NCBI GenBank assembly: GCA_021432605.1
Contig: MU271147.1
Coordinates: 248,001 to 312,000 of the forward strand
Reading direction: 5' to 3'
DNA from: Coniochaeta sp. PMI_546
Taxonomy: Eukaryota > Ascomycota > Sordariomycetes > Coniochaetales > Coniochaetaceae
DNA: 64,000 nt
The notes below the pieces were generated by a model that was not told the DNA's origin, did no database searches, and was given only the letters and a program-made list of their open reading frames with translations. How positions within the stretch are numbered: the stretch's first letter is position 1; each line of letters begins with the position of its first letter. The position numbers and the translations under genes are program-made. Positions 10,885 to 22,554 of the stretch are shown here, piece by piece.

Positions 10885-13045
10885 ATGAGCAGCTCAAGTC
10901 CTTCAAAGCCCCTCCTCCCCATTCCGGGGCAGGAGAATATCCTCATTTCGAGCGCCTTGCCGTACGTGAACAACGTGCCGCATCTCGGCAACATCATCGG
11001 TAGCGTTCTGGTAGGAAACTCACCCTCTTGGAATCTTCTTTGTGGCATGAAGTGCTAACGTCGTTTGTGACAGTCCGCCGACGTTTTTGCCCGCTTCTGC
11101 AGAGCTCGAGGTCTGCGGACCCTCTACGTGTGCGGCTCCGATCAATATGGCACGGCAACAGAGACCCAGGCGCTCGCCGAGGGCGTGAGCCCCGAGGAGC
11201 TCTGCGCAAAGTATCACGCGATCCACCGCGATATCTACGAATGGTTCCGGATCGATTTCGATATCTTCGGCAAGACCCCGACGCCGCAACACACCCAGAT
11301 CGTGCAGGATATGTTCATCAGCCTGTGGAAGAACGGCTTCATCGAGGAGCGCGAGACGGCGCAGGCCTACTGCCCCGCTCACCACTCCTTCCTTGCTGAC
11401 CGCTACATCGAGGGCGAGTGCAGCTTGTGCCACGATCTCGGCGCTCGCGGCGACCAGTGCGACAAGTGCGGCAACCTGCTCGACCCCCTCGAACCCGACC
11501 ACAGCGCCGGTAGCAACGAGGTGGAGGAGACCAAGGCCACCGGCTGGTTGATAAATCCCCACTGCAAGCTCGACGGTGCGACACCCGAACGCCGCAAGAC
11601 AAAACATCTGTATTTGCGGTTAGATGCGCTGCAGAAAGAGATCGAGGCCTGGATGCAGAGCGGCGCGACCAAGGACTGGGCGCCCAATGCTGTTGCCATT
11701 ACACAGTCTTGGATTGACAACGGACTCAAGCCGAGGAGTATCACAAGAGATCTGAAGTGGGGCGTACCAGTCCCCAGCGGTGTCGAGGGACTCTCTGACG
11801 AGGACTACAAGAACAAGGTCTTCTACGTGTGGTTCGACGCGTGCATCGGCTACCCCTCGATTACCAAGTGCTATACCGACCAGGGCGATCTATCAAGCCG
11901 CGACTGGGAGAAGTGGTGGAAGAATCCGAAGGACGTGTCGCTGTACCAGTTCATGGGCAAAGACAACGTGCCATTCCACAGCATCATCTTCCCTGCCTCG
12001 CAGCTCGGCACGAGAGAACACTGGACACAGGTCGGCAACATCTCGACGACCGACTACCTCAACTACGAAGGCGGCAAGTTCAGCAAGTCGAAGAACGTGG
12101 GTGTCTTTGGAAACAAGGCTCAGGACACTGGTGTTCCGGTCGATGTTTGGCGGTACTACCTGCTGTCGAGGCGGCCGGAAAGCGGCGATTCGGAGTTCAA
12201 GTGGGAGTAAGTATTCCAACACTGACACGATCTAACAAGTATCAGCCACTGACATATATAACAGGGAATTCATCGACTCCAACAACAACGACCTGCTGAA
12301 GAACCTGGGCAACCTGTGCCAGCGCGTCGTCAAGTTCGCCCACGCCAAGCTCGGCGGCGTCGTGCCGGATTACACCAAATACGTCGACGAGTCCGGCTCC
12401 TTCGACGCCTTCAGGAAGGAGGTAAACGAGCACCTGCACACCTACATCAAGGACCTGAAGGCCACCAAGCTGCGGGCCGGCCTGAGCACGATCCTCGCCA
12501 TCTCGGCCCTGGGCAACAAGCTGCTCCAGGACAACAAGCTCAGCAACCAGCTCATAACGGAGGAGCCGGACCGGTGCGCGGCCGTGGTGGGCATCGCGCT
12601 GAACCTGCTGCACCTCCTCGCCAACTTGGCCTTCCCCTACATGCCCGGCACGTCCGAGTCGATCATGGAGCAGCTCGGCTTCGCGCCCGACGCGGCGGGG
12701 AAGTTCGGCGTGCGCATCCCGGACGTCTGGACGGCGGACCTGGTGGAGCCGGGCCAGAGGCTGGGGGAGCCGAGCCTGCTGTTCAGCGCCATCCCGGCGG
12801 GGAAGCTGGACGAGTGGCGCGAGACGTTCGGCGGCGAGGAGCTGCGGCTGCAGAAGGCGGCGGAGGCGGAGAAGGCGGCGGCCAAGAGGGCGGCGAAGGA
12901 GAAGGAGAAGGAGAAGAAGAGGCTGAAGAAGCTTGCCGCGGCGCAGGCTGCGGGTGCCGGGGGGGAGGAGGCGGGGGGCAAGGAGGACGGTGCGAAGGGG
13001 CTGGCGATAGGGGAGACGCCTTTGGTGCATCGGGATAAAGCGTAG
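10885..13045 (+). CDS. MES1: Methionyl-tRNA synthetase, cytosolic
   Basis: Class I aminoacyl-tRNA synthetase that charges tRNA-Met for initiation and elongation. Exons are 10885-11010, 11074-12206 and 12265-13045, giving 679 residues; introns are 63 and 58 nt. The HIGH motif is HLGN at residues 33-36. The KMSKS motif is FSKSK at 378-382. A zinc-knuckle insert with CSLC and CDKC lies in the connective peptide, and the WFDAC block is present. The N-terminus begins only about 20 residues before the Rossmann fold, so there is no N-terminal GST-like appendix such as yeast Mes1 uses to bind Arc1. The C-terminal 75 residues are very rich in Lys, Glu and Ala ([13 protein letters not shown]), probably a helical tRNA-binding tail. 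The lack of a mitochondrial presequence indicates the cytosolic enzyme. Confidence 0.95.
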
Positions 13046-15738
13046 AATTCTCATTTCAAAGTAGACGGTTCGTAGAGGAACTGGAATGATTTATTTGAGA
13101 TCGTCTTGGGACCGTGTGATCAATCATGGTGCTCACGTATGACCTTGCCGTGTAACACGTCCTAGCCGCTTTCGGAAATCATCTTGACTGCAGTGGCATC
13201 ACTGACGCCGCAGCAGAGTTCGAGGTACCAGCCTCACGAACTGCTTCATTATCTAGCCCTCACAGTATGAAGCCGAGAAGCCTCGCCAAGTGCGCAGGAG
13301 GCAGCACAGGAAGGCATGTCTCCTATCCTGTTTGGAGCAGGGTTACAAGCCGACGGGTTCTTACGACTCGTTCGGCGGGCGCATTTGACGTGTCGCGGCA
13401 TCTGCCAACTCAAAGTGTTTTAAAGTTTCAATGGCCAAACTGAGGCAAGGGCGAGTAAGAATTGAACGCATGGTGGACCGACAGCAAAGCTTGTGCAAGG
13501 TACCAATTGTAGAAAATGGCGTGCATGTATCCCAGCTTTCGACTCGGGAATAATACCGAGGCGAGGGGAACAGCGCAGCAGGGGCTGACGGCGTCTGGAA
13601 ACCTTGTAGTCGAGACTTCCATTTCGGGAAAGTCAAGCCACGTGTTCGATGCTCGAGCGAGTCACTTCTCGAGAGACCAAGATCAGAAAGTTTGGTTTTT
13701 GGTTTGAATTAGGTTCCCTCTCTATCAAAGGTACAACAGAGCTGGACGTGGGCCCCCACCTATTTCGGAGACGTGTTGGATGATTCCTCATCCCCATGGG
13801 GTCGTTCCCCTCACATGGACAAGAAATTCTGGCACGACGCTTGTATGCAAGGCTGACACTTACACCCCAAAAGAGCGATGTCTGATCAGCCATGATAGAG
13901 GAAACCATGCACAAAATGCCTGTTCGTCTCACCGCACAAAAATGAAGTGGTCGTTTGGGGCAGGACGGATTCCATGAGAGATTGCGGATGGTAAACGTGG
14001 CTTAGTTCGTTGTAATCATACTTTTTTTTGGGTAGCCAGTATCTTTGGTGCGTATTATGAGCACCCCTTTGGGCTAGACCAGAATGTTAGCTTTAGTATA
14101 GATTCTCAAAATAGACCTCTACACAGTAGCTAGGTAGCTTTGGTGTAGTTAGGCAAGATACAAAGCTTTAGAGACCGGAAACTCAGTTTGTGCCAGGTCG
14201 CGTTCTGTAGCGTCTGCTTGGGAGCAGCCAGAGGTGATGAGTAGTTCTCGTCCTCCTTGACAACTCAACTCTCGAATAGTCACACGAGTCAAAAGTGACA
14301 TCGATGCATCAAGAACGGGCAGGTAAGCATCGTGGGCTCCGCTGCAGCCAGACTACTTGGGCTGTTACGAGCGTGTCAAGGTGGTCGATGCCTCCTTCAA
14401 CACCCATGCATCACTGATTGATTGGTCTGCCAGATCCGGCAGTGCACCAAGACTGTTGTGTCCAAACCTTGGTCAAAGCTAGAAGAATCGTGCCTTCCAG
14501 TCTGCCGCAACCACGGAGGTTCTCTCCTAACTTTTCAGGCTAAATGTGTGGCTATGCGCTTGGATCCAACCAAAAGATGACTCCCACTTCAACGCAAACA
14601 GCTAGCCTGTAACGTCTGAAACTGGCAGTGAAGTATCCAGCTGGTCATTTTGGTCTCCGGCCGTAACTTAGGAGGTCGCAAGTTAGCGGACAGTCATCGC
14701 GTGTAAAGACCACTGGTACCTCTTAAGGACGTCTTGTGGGCACGCTCCCAGCGCGAGACCCCGAGCGAAAGTTTGAAAGTTCGTCAGCCCTTGACACACG
14801 CAGAGGCTTCAAAGCATATCTTCCGCTTGCTTCGCTGTGAGAGGCTGCGATGCCCAAGATTCTCTCCATTCTTGTGGCGTGTCGGTGGGAAAGAACGCGA
14901 ACTGATCATGTGACTGTGGTAGGCGAGCACCTTAACTCTTCTCAGCCGGTTGGAAAACTCCCAGCAAATTGCCGACGGCCATTTTTAAAGTTGTCGAGGC
15001 AGTAAGATACCTGAGCTAGTGCCAAGTCTAAGTGACGTCGCTAAATGAGGTTGGCCCACTGCCCGACCAGACACTGCCTCTCGTCCGCCAAATCTGCACA
15101 GGAAGGCACTCGGAGCAAACAATTCTTCACAGTCGCTGTAGACGTGATTTACTATTCATGATGTGCTGCTCGTATATTTTAAAGCTTGAAAATCTTTCTG
15201 GTGGTTGAGATATCGTCAAGTGTCACTTGGGGCTGGATCGAAAGCTGTATAGGCCTCGAGTCACACAAAGTGACATCTTTCTTGGACAGGACACATCAGG
15301 TTCCGGGAGGAATTCTTAATACAGACCGGAAAGCACCGAACGGAGCTGTAACTCTGTGTAAACTCAAATTGGTACTCGAAATGACCATGAAGTCTTCAAG
15401 CAGACCTTGGCGATGACTCGAGTGACTGAGAAGAAACACAGGCGTCACAGAACCGCCCAGGAGCCCACGATCCTTCAGGGCCAACAATGTTCCGCTGGCC
15501 AAATAGAGTTTTGGGTATGACTTCCCTATTGGCGACGTGTTTCCTCGTTTTCCATGTTTCGTCGTCGTAGAACTTTACCTCGAACTATGAACCATATCAA
15601 GAAGGCTAGACTAACACAGCCGCAACATTCATGTTCAGACGGTACCTAAGTTCCCTTGATGCGCACGTTGGCTTGCAGTACCAGAGTCATCAGTACGGGG
15701 AATCGGTTCCGCCCTCCGCTGACCCCATGCCTCTCTCG
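13046..15738. other. Intergenic region upstream of the Zn2Cys6 gene
   Basis: About 2.7 kb without a gene I can support; the open frames seen are short, lack family resemblance and have unbiased codon use. It includes the 3' end of the methionyl-tRNA synthetase gene and the distal promoter of the Zn2Cys6 gene. No tRNA or repeat was found. Confidence 0.5.
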
Positions 15739-15747
15739 TATATAAAG
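15739..15747 (+). promoter_or_regulatory. TATA box of the Zn2Cys6 regulator
   Basis: TATATAAAG is followed after about 30 bases by a pyrimidine-rich initiator-like stretch (CTCTGTCCTCTCG). From there to the proposed donor at 16139 the leader contains no ATG. This fits a start site near 15775-15785. Confidence 0.55.
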
Positions 15748-16138
15748 AGCGTCCATCCTCCGCCTTCTCTGTCCTCTCGTGACCAGCCAGACTTCCACAC
15801 CTTCCAATCACTGCCAAAACCAGGAATCTTCTCAGAGACGGGAAACATCTTCGACAGACAACATCAACCGAAAGACTTACACCCAGCCTATTCTTTTCTT
15901 TTTTGGAAACACCTGTCGTCCTCTCTTCTTCCTCCCTTGGGTATAACCTGAGCCGGCTCAACCATCTTGGATAATTTTTTAGTCTCTCCAGAAGACAATC
16001 CCCATCGCTCCCTCATACCTCACCACCAACTTACACCTTCCACTCGGAGGCAGCAACCCAATATCAACCACCACCAGATAGCATCTCCTTGCACTCTATC
16101 TCGTGGCACCTTACCAACAAGAAAGAATCATATCAGCC

Positions 16139-16535
16139 GTAAGTATAGTATCACACTGCCTGCCTCACCTTCTGCTGCGAACGTGATTTTCTTTGGTACC
16201 CTGTTTCCCGAGTCCAATTTGTTTCAGGATTTGAACCCTTATGTTGTGCGAGTTATGTTTTATGCCAAGTGGGCTGTAGCACTTGCCATATGAACCAGCA
16301 AGGCTGTCGTTCAGATTAGACATGCCCTCAAACTTCCTTCTCTTACTTGACTTATTCAACACCAGCATTTTTTATGCTTCTTTAATGCGAATATCCTTCC
16401 AGCACTATTATACTTTGCTGGTTATCATGTAGACCAAAGTCAACAGCAGAGGCACATTGGCTCCTTTCCTTCTTGTCAACATTTTTACCTCTTCGATATT
16501 ATTAATAACAACAGCATAACTAACACCTTTATTAG
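16139..16535 (+). other. Predicted 5' UTR intron of the Zn2Cys6 gene (397 nt)
   Basis: The donor is GTAAGTATA at 16139. The branch site ACTAAC lies about 13 bases before the acceptor TTATTAG ending at 16535. The flanking leader (about 15780-16138 plus 16536-16563) has no ATG, whereas the intron contains several. Splicing therefore gives the CDS ATG at 16564 as the first start codon. This is inference from splice signals. Confidence 0.55.
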
Positions 16536-16563
16536 GACCCTTCTTCATAACTCCAACATCACA

Positions 16564-17889
16564 ATGTCGTTCCTTGGGGAAAACAACCAGCTCCAGTTCA
16601 ACCAGGGGGGAATCTACAACCACAACGGCTTTCCCATCCAGGACCAACAACTGGGTCCTGGTTTGCCCGTCCAGGACCAGGACCAGGAACTGGGCCTCGG
16701 TGCCTTGGGTCAGTTCGCAGACCCAAACAATAATGGGCTAGGTCTTCAAGGCCATGGCGGCAACCAGGCCGCTGTTCAACCGCCACCATACTTTCACCAA
16801 CCATACTTTCACCAAGATAATGGAATGGGCCTACCCGCACAGGCTGTGTGGGGGCTTTCGAATGGGCACGTGGCTGCTATGCACCAACAGCAGGTGCAAC
16901 AACCCCTGGAGTATCCTCAGTTGGCACTCCAACAACCATTACCACAACTCCCTCTCAATCCAGAGGCACTTTTGGCTGGCGCTCAGCCGCCAGTCTACCC
17001 ACAAATGCACGGCGGCAACCTAGCAGCGGGCCAGCCACAACCCCAGGCCAACAACGACATGGCCGCCTTTATGCACGCACCGGCGATCCCAGCCCTGGTA
17101 AGTTATCCACCATACAGTTCAACTACCACACTACACTTAGTTCTTTTTGGAAAGAATTATATGCTGACTTAGCTCTAGCAAAATGGCCGGCGCGGCAATA
17201 ACAGGAGAGCCCCGAGGATGATGAAAACAAGGAGTTGCACGGCATGCCAGTCGTCCAAGGTCAAGTGCGAAAAGGGCACTCCTTGCCAGAGGTGCATCGC
17301 AAAGGGATACGAGTGCGAATACGGAAAGGTCACGAGGATGCCGCGCCGCCTTTCCCCGGAGGAAGCCCAGAGGCAGGCACAGGAGGCACAGGAGGCACAG
17401 GAGGCGCAAGAGGCGCAAGAGGCGGTGCCGCAACCACACCAGCCAGCCGATCCGGAACCCGCAGAGGATCCGGCCCAGGCTGCCGATCCTGCCGCCGTCC
17501 TCGCGGCGCCTGACGAGCCAGAGCCAGCAGCAGCAGCGGCGAGCATCCCGGAGCAGCCGCAGCCCGTCGACCCTGCGGCTGTAGCCGAGCCAGCACCGGA
17601 CAGCCTCCCGGAACCGATCAGCCAGGAGGAGCAACAGACCGCCGCTCCTGGCCAGCAGGACGGCCCCCTGCCCGGCTTCCCCATGAGCCCCCTGCCTGAG
17701 CCGCTCCAGAATCTGGCACTGGCTATCCCCGGACCCGAGGAGCTCAGCGATGCACAAATTCTTGCGCTCTTCGACGAGTTCCTGGCCAAGGACAAAGGTG
17801 GCGCCGTCGACCACCCCGCTGCCCCGGAGAACGAGGCTCTTTCCGCCCCCCTGGATCCGGCAGACAATGACGTGGGATCTTCTGTTTGA
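16564..17889 (+). CDS. Zn2Cys6 transcription factor with central zinc cluster
   Basis: Probable nuclear DNA-binding regulator. Exons are 16564-17097 and 17179-17889 with an 81-nt intron in phase 0, giving 414 residues. The N-terminal 178 residues are low-complexity, rich in Q, P, G, N and H (repeats such as PYFHQ), and resemble an activation region. Just after the splice comes a basic stretch (GRRGNNRRAPR), then a complete fungal binuclear cluster, C-x2-C-x6-C-x5-C-x2-C-x6-C, at residues 198-224. The C-terminal part has a (QEA)n tract, then long Pro/Ala/Glu-rich sequence and a short ordered tail (DAQILALFDEFLAKD). I see no fungal-specific TF middle homology region. The cluster is central rather than N-terminal. 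Target genes are unknown; no obvious pathway genes flank it. Confidence 0.85.
17374..17424 (+). repeat. In-frame 9-bp repeat encoding (QEA)n
   Basis: About five tandem copies of a CAGGAGGCA-like 9-mer inside the Zn2Cys6 CDS encode repeating Gln-Glu-Ala just after the zinc cluster. It looks like an expandable coding minisatellite and could vary in length between strains. Confidence 0.75.
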
Positions 17890-20800
17890 GCAGGAAGATT
17901 CCGATGGAGAAGGCAAGAAAGAAGGGGGGGATCAAGCTGTGCCTTTGTTTTGAGGCCGTGCCAGGGGCACTATAATGTTTAATTTGACGATGGGATGATA
18001 TATGTGTTGATTGTCGGAAGTTGGTTTTTGAGTTGGGATCTTGGATAATCGATTTTGGTTGGACACGATGGGAAAGACAGGACAGAAGCGATAGGAAAGG
18101 AAAGAAGCAAAGGATCTTTGTGCGGCGGTATCCTCTTGGGTCCAAAAGGGAACGAATTTGGGATGCTATTTCTTTTCAGGTTTTGGAGACACAAACTCTG
18201 TGTCAGCATGTTGGGAGTTTTGGAGCTGGGCGCAAGGAGATGACCAAAGGCATGAAGACACAGGCAGCGATGCATGAAGCGATGGATTGGATGAGAGGAG
18301 GCAATTGAAGGACATTGGAAAGGGGTAGATCAGAAAGGGAATGAAAAATCGGGAGGTTCGAGATACCACTTCGTGAATATTGACTTGTGGTAATTAGTGT
18401 CAGAGTCTCGGGATATCAGGGGAATCAACACCTTTGGCTCACTGATTTTCCTGTAGTGATGGTGACATGTCTTGACCGGTCTTTCGATCTATGAACTGAA
18501 GTAATCAGTCAATGATATGGGACAGCCGGCTACTTGAATTTTGTTGGGCATCGTTGTTGGGTGATTCATTGCGATTGATATACGCCCGGTAGCGGATTCA
18601 GGAAGGATCTTCGCTCGACCTCACCCCTGAACTGTGGCGGGTAGCACACAATGCCAGATGCCCTCGGTGTAGAGTGTACTTATGATGTCCAGTTCGCCAA
18701 GGATAGGATAGCACGGCTACGGACTGTAGCTTGTCTAGTCCTTTGGCCCTCCCGCAGCCAGTGCGCGCCTGTACAGCTTTGGAGCAATCTTCTGCTGTCG
18801 AAGAGGGCTCATAATAACCATATTTGTTTGGATTTCTTCGTACCATCTCGAGAAAATATAACGCCAGGCAGGCAGTGGTTATGGTGTATCTTCGAGGATG
18901 CTGTGTCCAAAATAAGTCTTGTCCCTGACTGCCTGTGTTCCCGATGTGGCTTCCCTGGAAATGCTGTGTCTTTGGCCTCGTCTCGGGTTCTATCCTCATC
19001 TAGTATCGAACCATCATTTATCGAGGGAGGCATTAGGAGATAGAGCACCGACTGATTGCTGCTAGGCAGGTCGAAGCTGATCACGCCTGCGGGGAACATG
19101 GCCCGGCAACTGGAGCAGAAATGCTGTCCATGGCGGTAGCCGCTGGGCTGAGTTGATGGAGACAGACCGATTAGATGACAGGAGGAAAGTCGGGTGCCGT
19201 TGGAAGAGAAATCGATCTCGAATGAATGAGAGTGCGGTCGCTGGGAGCGATGGATGCGAGAGACTTTGTGCCCGTCTGGCAGTCCTCCGATGTCACCCTC
19301 TCTTGCTGCCTTTCTCCAGGGGGTTTGAGTAAATTTGGTTTCTGTCAAGAAGTAGCGCGGCTATATAACTGTCGTCGTGTTCACTGCTTCGGAATGATAG
19401 CTTTGAGCTAATGACGATGGTATAGAAGTAAACCGTAACTCAAGAAGATCAGTGCTGAACGGCCATTGACAAACTTGAGGAGGTGTCGTATGATCCTACC
19501 AGACTTCCAATCAATCAGTCTGTGTCAAAAGCAGACAGTATATAGTGCTGGAGAGGAAGCGTAGCCGACAACATAAGCAAAGGCGGAGAGCGATAGAAGG
19601 TTGTCGTCTAGCGGTACCACAGCAAGCGGGTGCTAGTGTTCCGGTATGGAGCATAGATGTCGAGGACCCGGTCAGGCAATGTAGGGTGTTTTTTTTTCTC
19701 CCGGTATCCGGTGTCGACATCTTGTTGACTGGTGTCGCTTGGGCCGGCTTTGCCGGAAGCGTGACTCAGTGTGAAGCATCTGCCCTTTTCTTCCTGTCGA
19801 GATGTGATGATTGTCGGTGGCCGGTCTCGGACTGCCGGGATCATGTTGTGGAAAGGGATTGTTCGCGGATCATGTGCATGGTAGGAGATCTGGCCGGGCC
19901 TGAAGACGTGCGGGTGTTCTCAGGACGAGCTGTGGAGGAGAATGCTGCTTTTACGTGTTATTTGTAACAGCCCGTGACTGGCGGGCCTTTGAAAATCGCC
20001 GTGCCTGCTGTGGTTCGCTTTGGTAGGTAGCTCTTGTGAATAATTTCCAAGGTCGCAAAGGGAGTAGTAGAGCGAGGACATTGTTAGTCGCAGCGGAGGG
20101 TCTGGAAATTTACTGCAGAGAGAGCCGGGATGACGGTATCTGGTGACGCCTTCGGGGAGCTTCTTGACAGAGCAGAGAGGTCGCAGGTTGAGGAACGGTA
20201 CATGGGCAACAGTGCTTGACTCTGATGTGCAAAGGCAAGCTCATACAAGATTATCAGGGCAGGTACACCGTACAGCCTCTGTTTATCTGCAACACAGGGA
20301 GGTGCGAACGACAGAAACTATCATAGAGTGGTCTATGTCATCTCGAGACCTGAAGACATCTTCGCACATGAACTGAACCAGATCTGGAAGATGTAGAAGA
20401 TGGCATGCATCTCAAGCTTCATGGAGAACAGAGTCTATGGCAAAGTGATCTCTGTCTCGATGCGAGACCTTGTTTGTGCCCAAGACGCCAGCTATCTCCT
20501 AACCAGTCTCTGAATCTACCCATATAAGCATCTAAGTAGTTGCTCCCATCATGCAATGATTATAATCGTGTCGTACCGAGTGGTGCGGCGGCGGACTGGC
20601 ACTTGATGCGACTTGCTCCTAGCAGCCATTGAGTTGTCACTGAGGTCCCTCGATCGCTTCCCACAATGAGCGACAAGTTTCCTGATTCTGAGCATATTTT
20701 TTTTCTTTCCCTTGCTTCTTTCCTACCTCCTGTCTTTCTTTTTGCTTTGAAACGCTTGTATACATGAACAACCCCGCGGCTTCTCGATATGCACTCTTTC

Positions 20801-22554
20801 ATGATCAGGTATCGTCAGATAGGAGTCAACAGGATATCACGCGGCTCTACGTCTGGCATCTTTTGATGTTCATAGATCGTTGTATGCTGGGGCGGGAACA
20901 GTCCTCACACATTCAGAAAAAGGGGAAACATAGACCTGCGAACAAGACAACAGCAGCAGCACTTGGTGATTCAACCTGAGCTGCTTGTGTCGAATGCTAG
21001 AAGGAGACACAGCAGCCTCTTTTCTAGCAGCCAGGAATGACGAAAAGCCTAATGACGACCATTGATAGCAGCAATACTGAGTCGTGGGCACTGAATTTGT
21101 ACATGTTCAGTCAAGTGCGAGGTTATGTGATCGCACGCATACCCATACATCTACTGTGCTGGCATTATCCTCGACCATTTGTAGCGGACGAATCCTTAGC
21201 ATCCAAGGGATCACCGGTATGACAGAGTGAAGGACTCGACGGACAACGACGACACAACAGAACTAGTCAGTTATTCTAATTCAGAAAGGTGAGTTCGAGG
21301 TCAAACGTATGGAGTTGATACAGGCGGTAAGCCGGTCATGAGCATAATCAATCGCATGCGGGATCTCATGCGGGATCTTCAAAATGAGGAACTCATGCTT
21401 CTATACATATTAATCATGCCATCAGGGCAACATCTATTCCAATCCTCTAAGAAGTCTATAGATACTCGTCAGCGACGCCATTAAAATTATATATCGCAGC
21501 CTCCTCGCTGTCTAAAACCGGCCCAGCGCAGCCCAGCCTGGTATAGTTATAGTTGTCAATGGTGTTTAGGTCCCCCTGCTCCCGTCTCCGAATCCGTGAC
21601 CTGAACCCCTGAACCGTACCTGAACTCCTGTCGATCCCTTCCCCCGACTCAAACGGCAAGTGAAGCCCAGAAACCAAAAGCCTGCAAAATACTTGGAAGA
21701 AAAAGACCCAACAGACCACACCACCAAACGCCAGAAAATCAGCCACACACGCACACACTACACATAATCGACGCCCAGCATGCCAAGTTCCAGCTCTCTG
21801 CTCCGTGCTCTAATTGAGATCGCCCCGTGACACTCACCAGCAAAGTCATAAGCCCTTGAAAAGCCACCCAATATCACATCCCCCCCAACCCCGTGCAACA
21901 ACACACAGTCGGCCCATCCGCGTCCCTGCAGTAGCGTCACCCAAAGAACCCATCATTCCCAAAAATCCCTTATCACACCTTTGCTACCCCGCATTGATTT
22001 TCGGGGTAAAGCGCCGAGATGGGGGGTGGTGGTGCTATTTTCAGCTCCTCTCCTCCCCCGAACCTGAAAAAAATGCGACGCTGCGTCACTTCTGGGGCGC
22101 CGCCGCCCCAGCACGGACCCCAGTCCAGGGCAGCCAGGTCTGTCCCAGAGGGCTGGGTTTTCCTGGTCCAGCTGACCCCATTCTGCCCATTCCGGCCTTC
22201 TATCTCGGGAAAAAAAGGTCTACGCTAATCTTCCAACCCTGGGGACTTTTTTTCTGTCTCGTGTCATCGGTCGGTCAGCTCGGGGAAGTGTGGTAAGCAC
22301 CGCGCACGTCAGGTACCATCGGGCCTAACTAGTCCCATGCGAGGTACGGTCTGATGTGAGGATGTGACCGGCTGATCACTGTAGAAACGGGTGTCGCGGG
22401 TGAACCGACCGAGGAAAGGAAAAACGGTCGGTGTCTCCGTACCCCTCTCCCCCCCATCAGCCGGGGTAGTCTTTTTCGTCCCTGTGCATCTCATCTGTAA
22501 ACGGGTATGCCGGGTCGCGCAAAAGTCCTTCCTCGCGCCCTCCCCCCCCGGGGT
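17890..22554. other. Long gene-poor intergenic region
   Basis: About 4.7 kb with no gene I can support on either strand. The longest frames (about 130-180 codons near 18.65-19.35 kb) overlap on opposite strands, show no family motif and have flat codon use. The right end (21.8-22.5 kb) is C/G-rich and lies downstream of the minus-strand Pro/His-rich gene. Confidence 0.5.

Noticed and set aside
12242-13054. 270-codon minus-strand frame opposite the methionyl-tRNA synthetase C-terminus
   Set aside because: Arg/Leu-rich complement of the GC-biased plus-strand exon; no family resemblance.
18651-19348. Overlapping frames of 130 and 179 codons on opposite strands
   Set aside because: No codon bias, no motif, no splice-supported extension; treated as chance frames.
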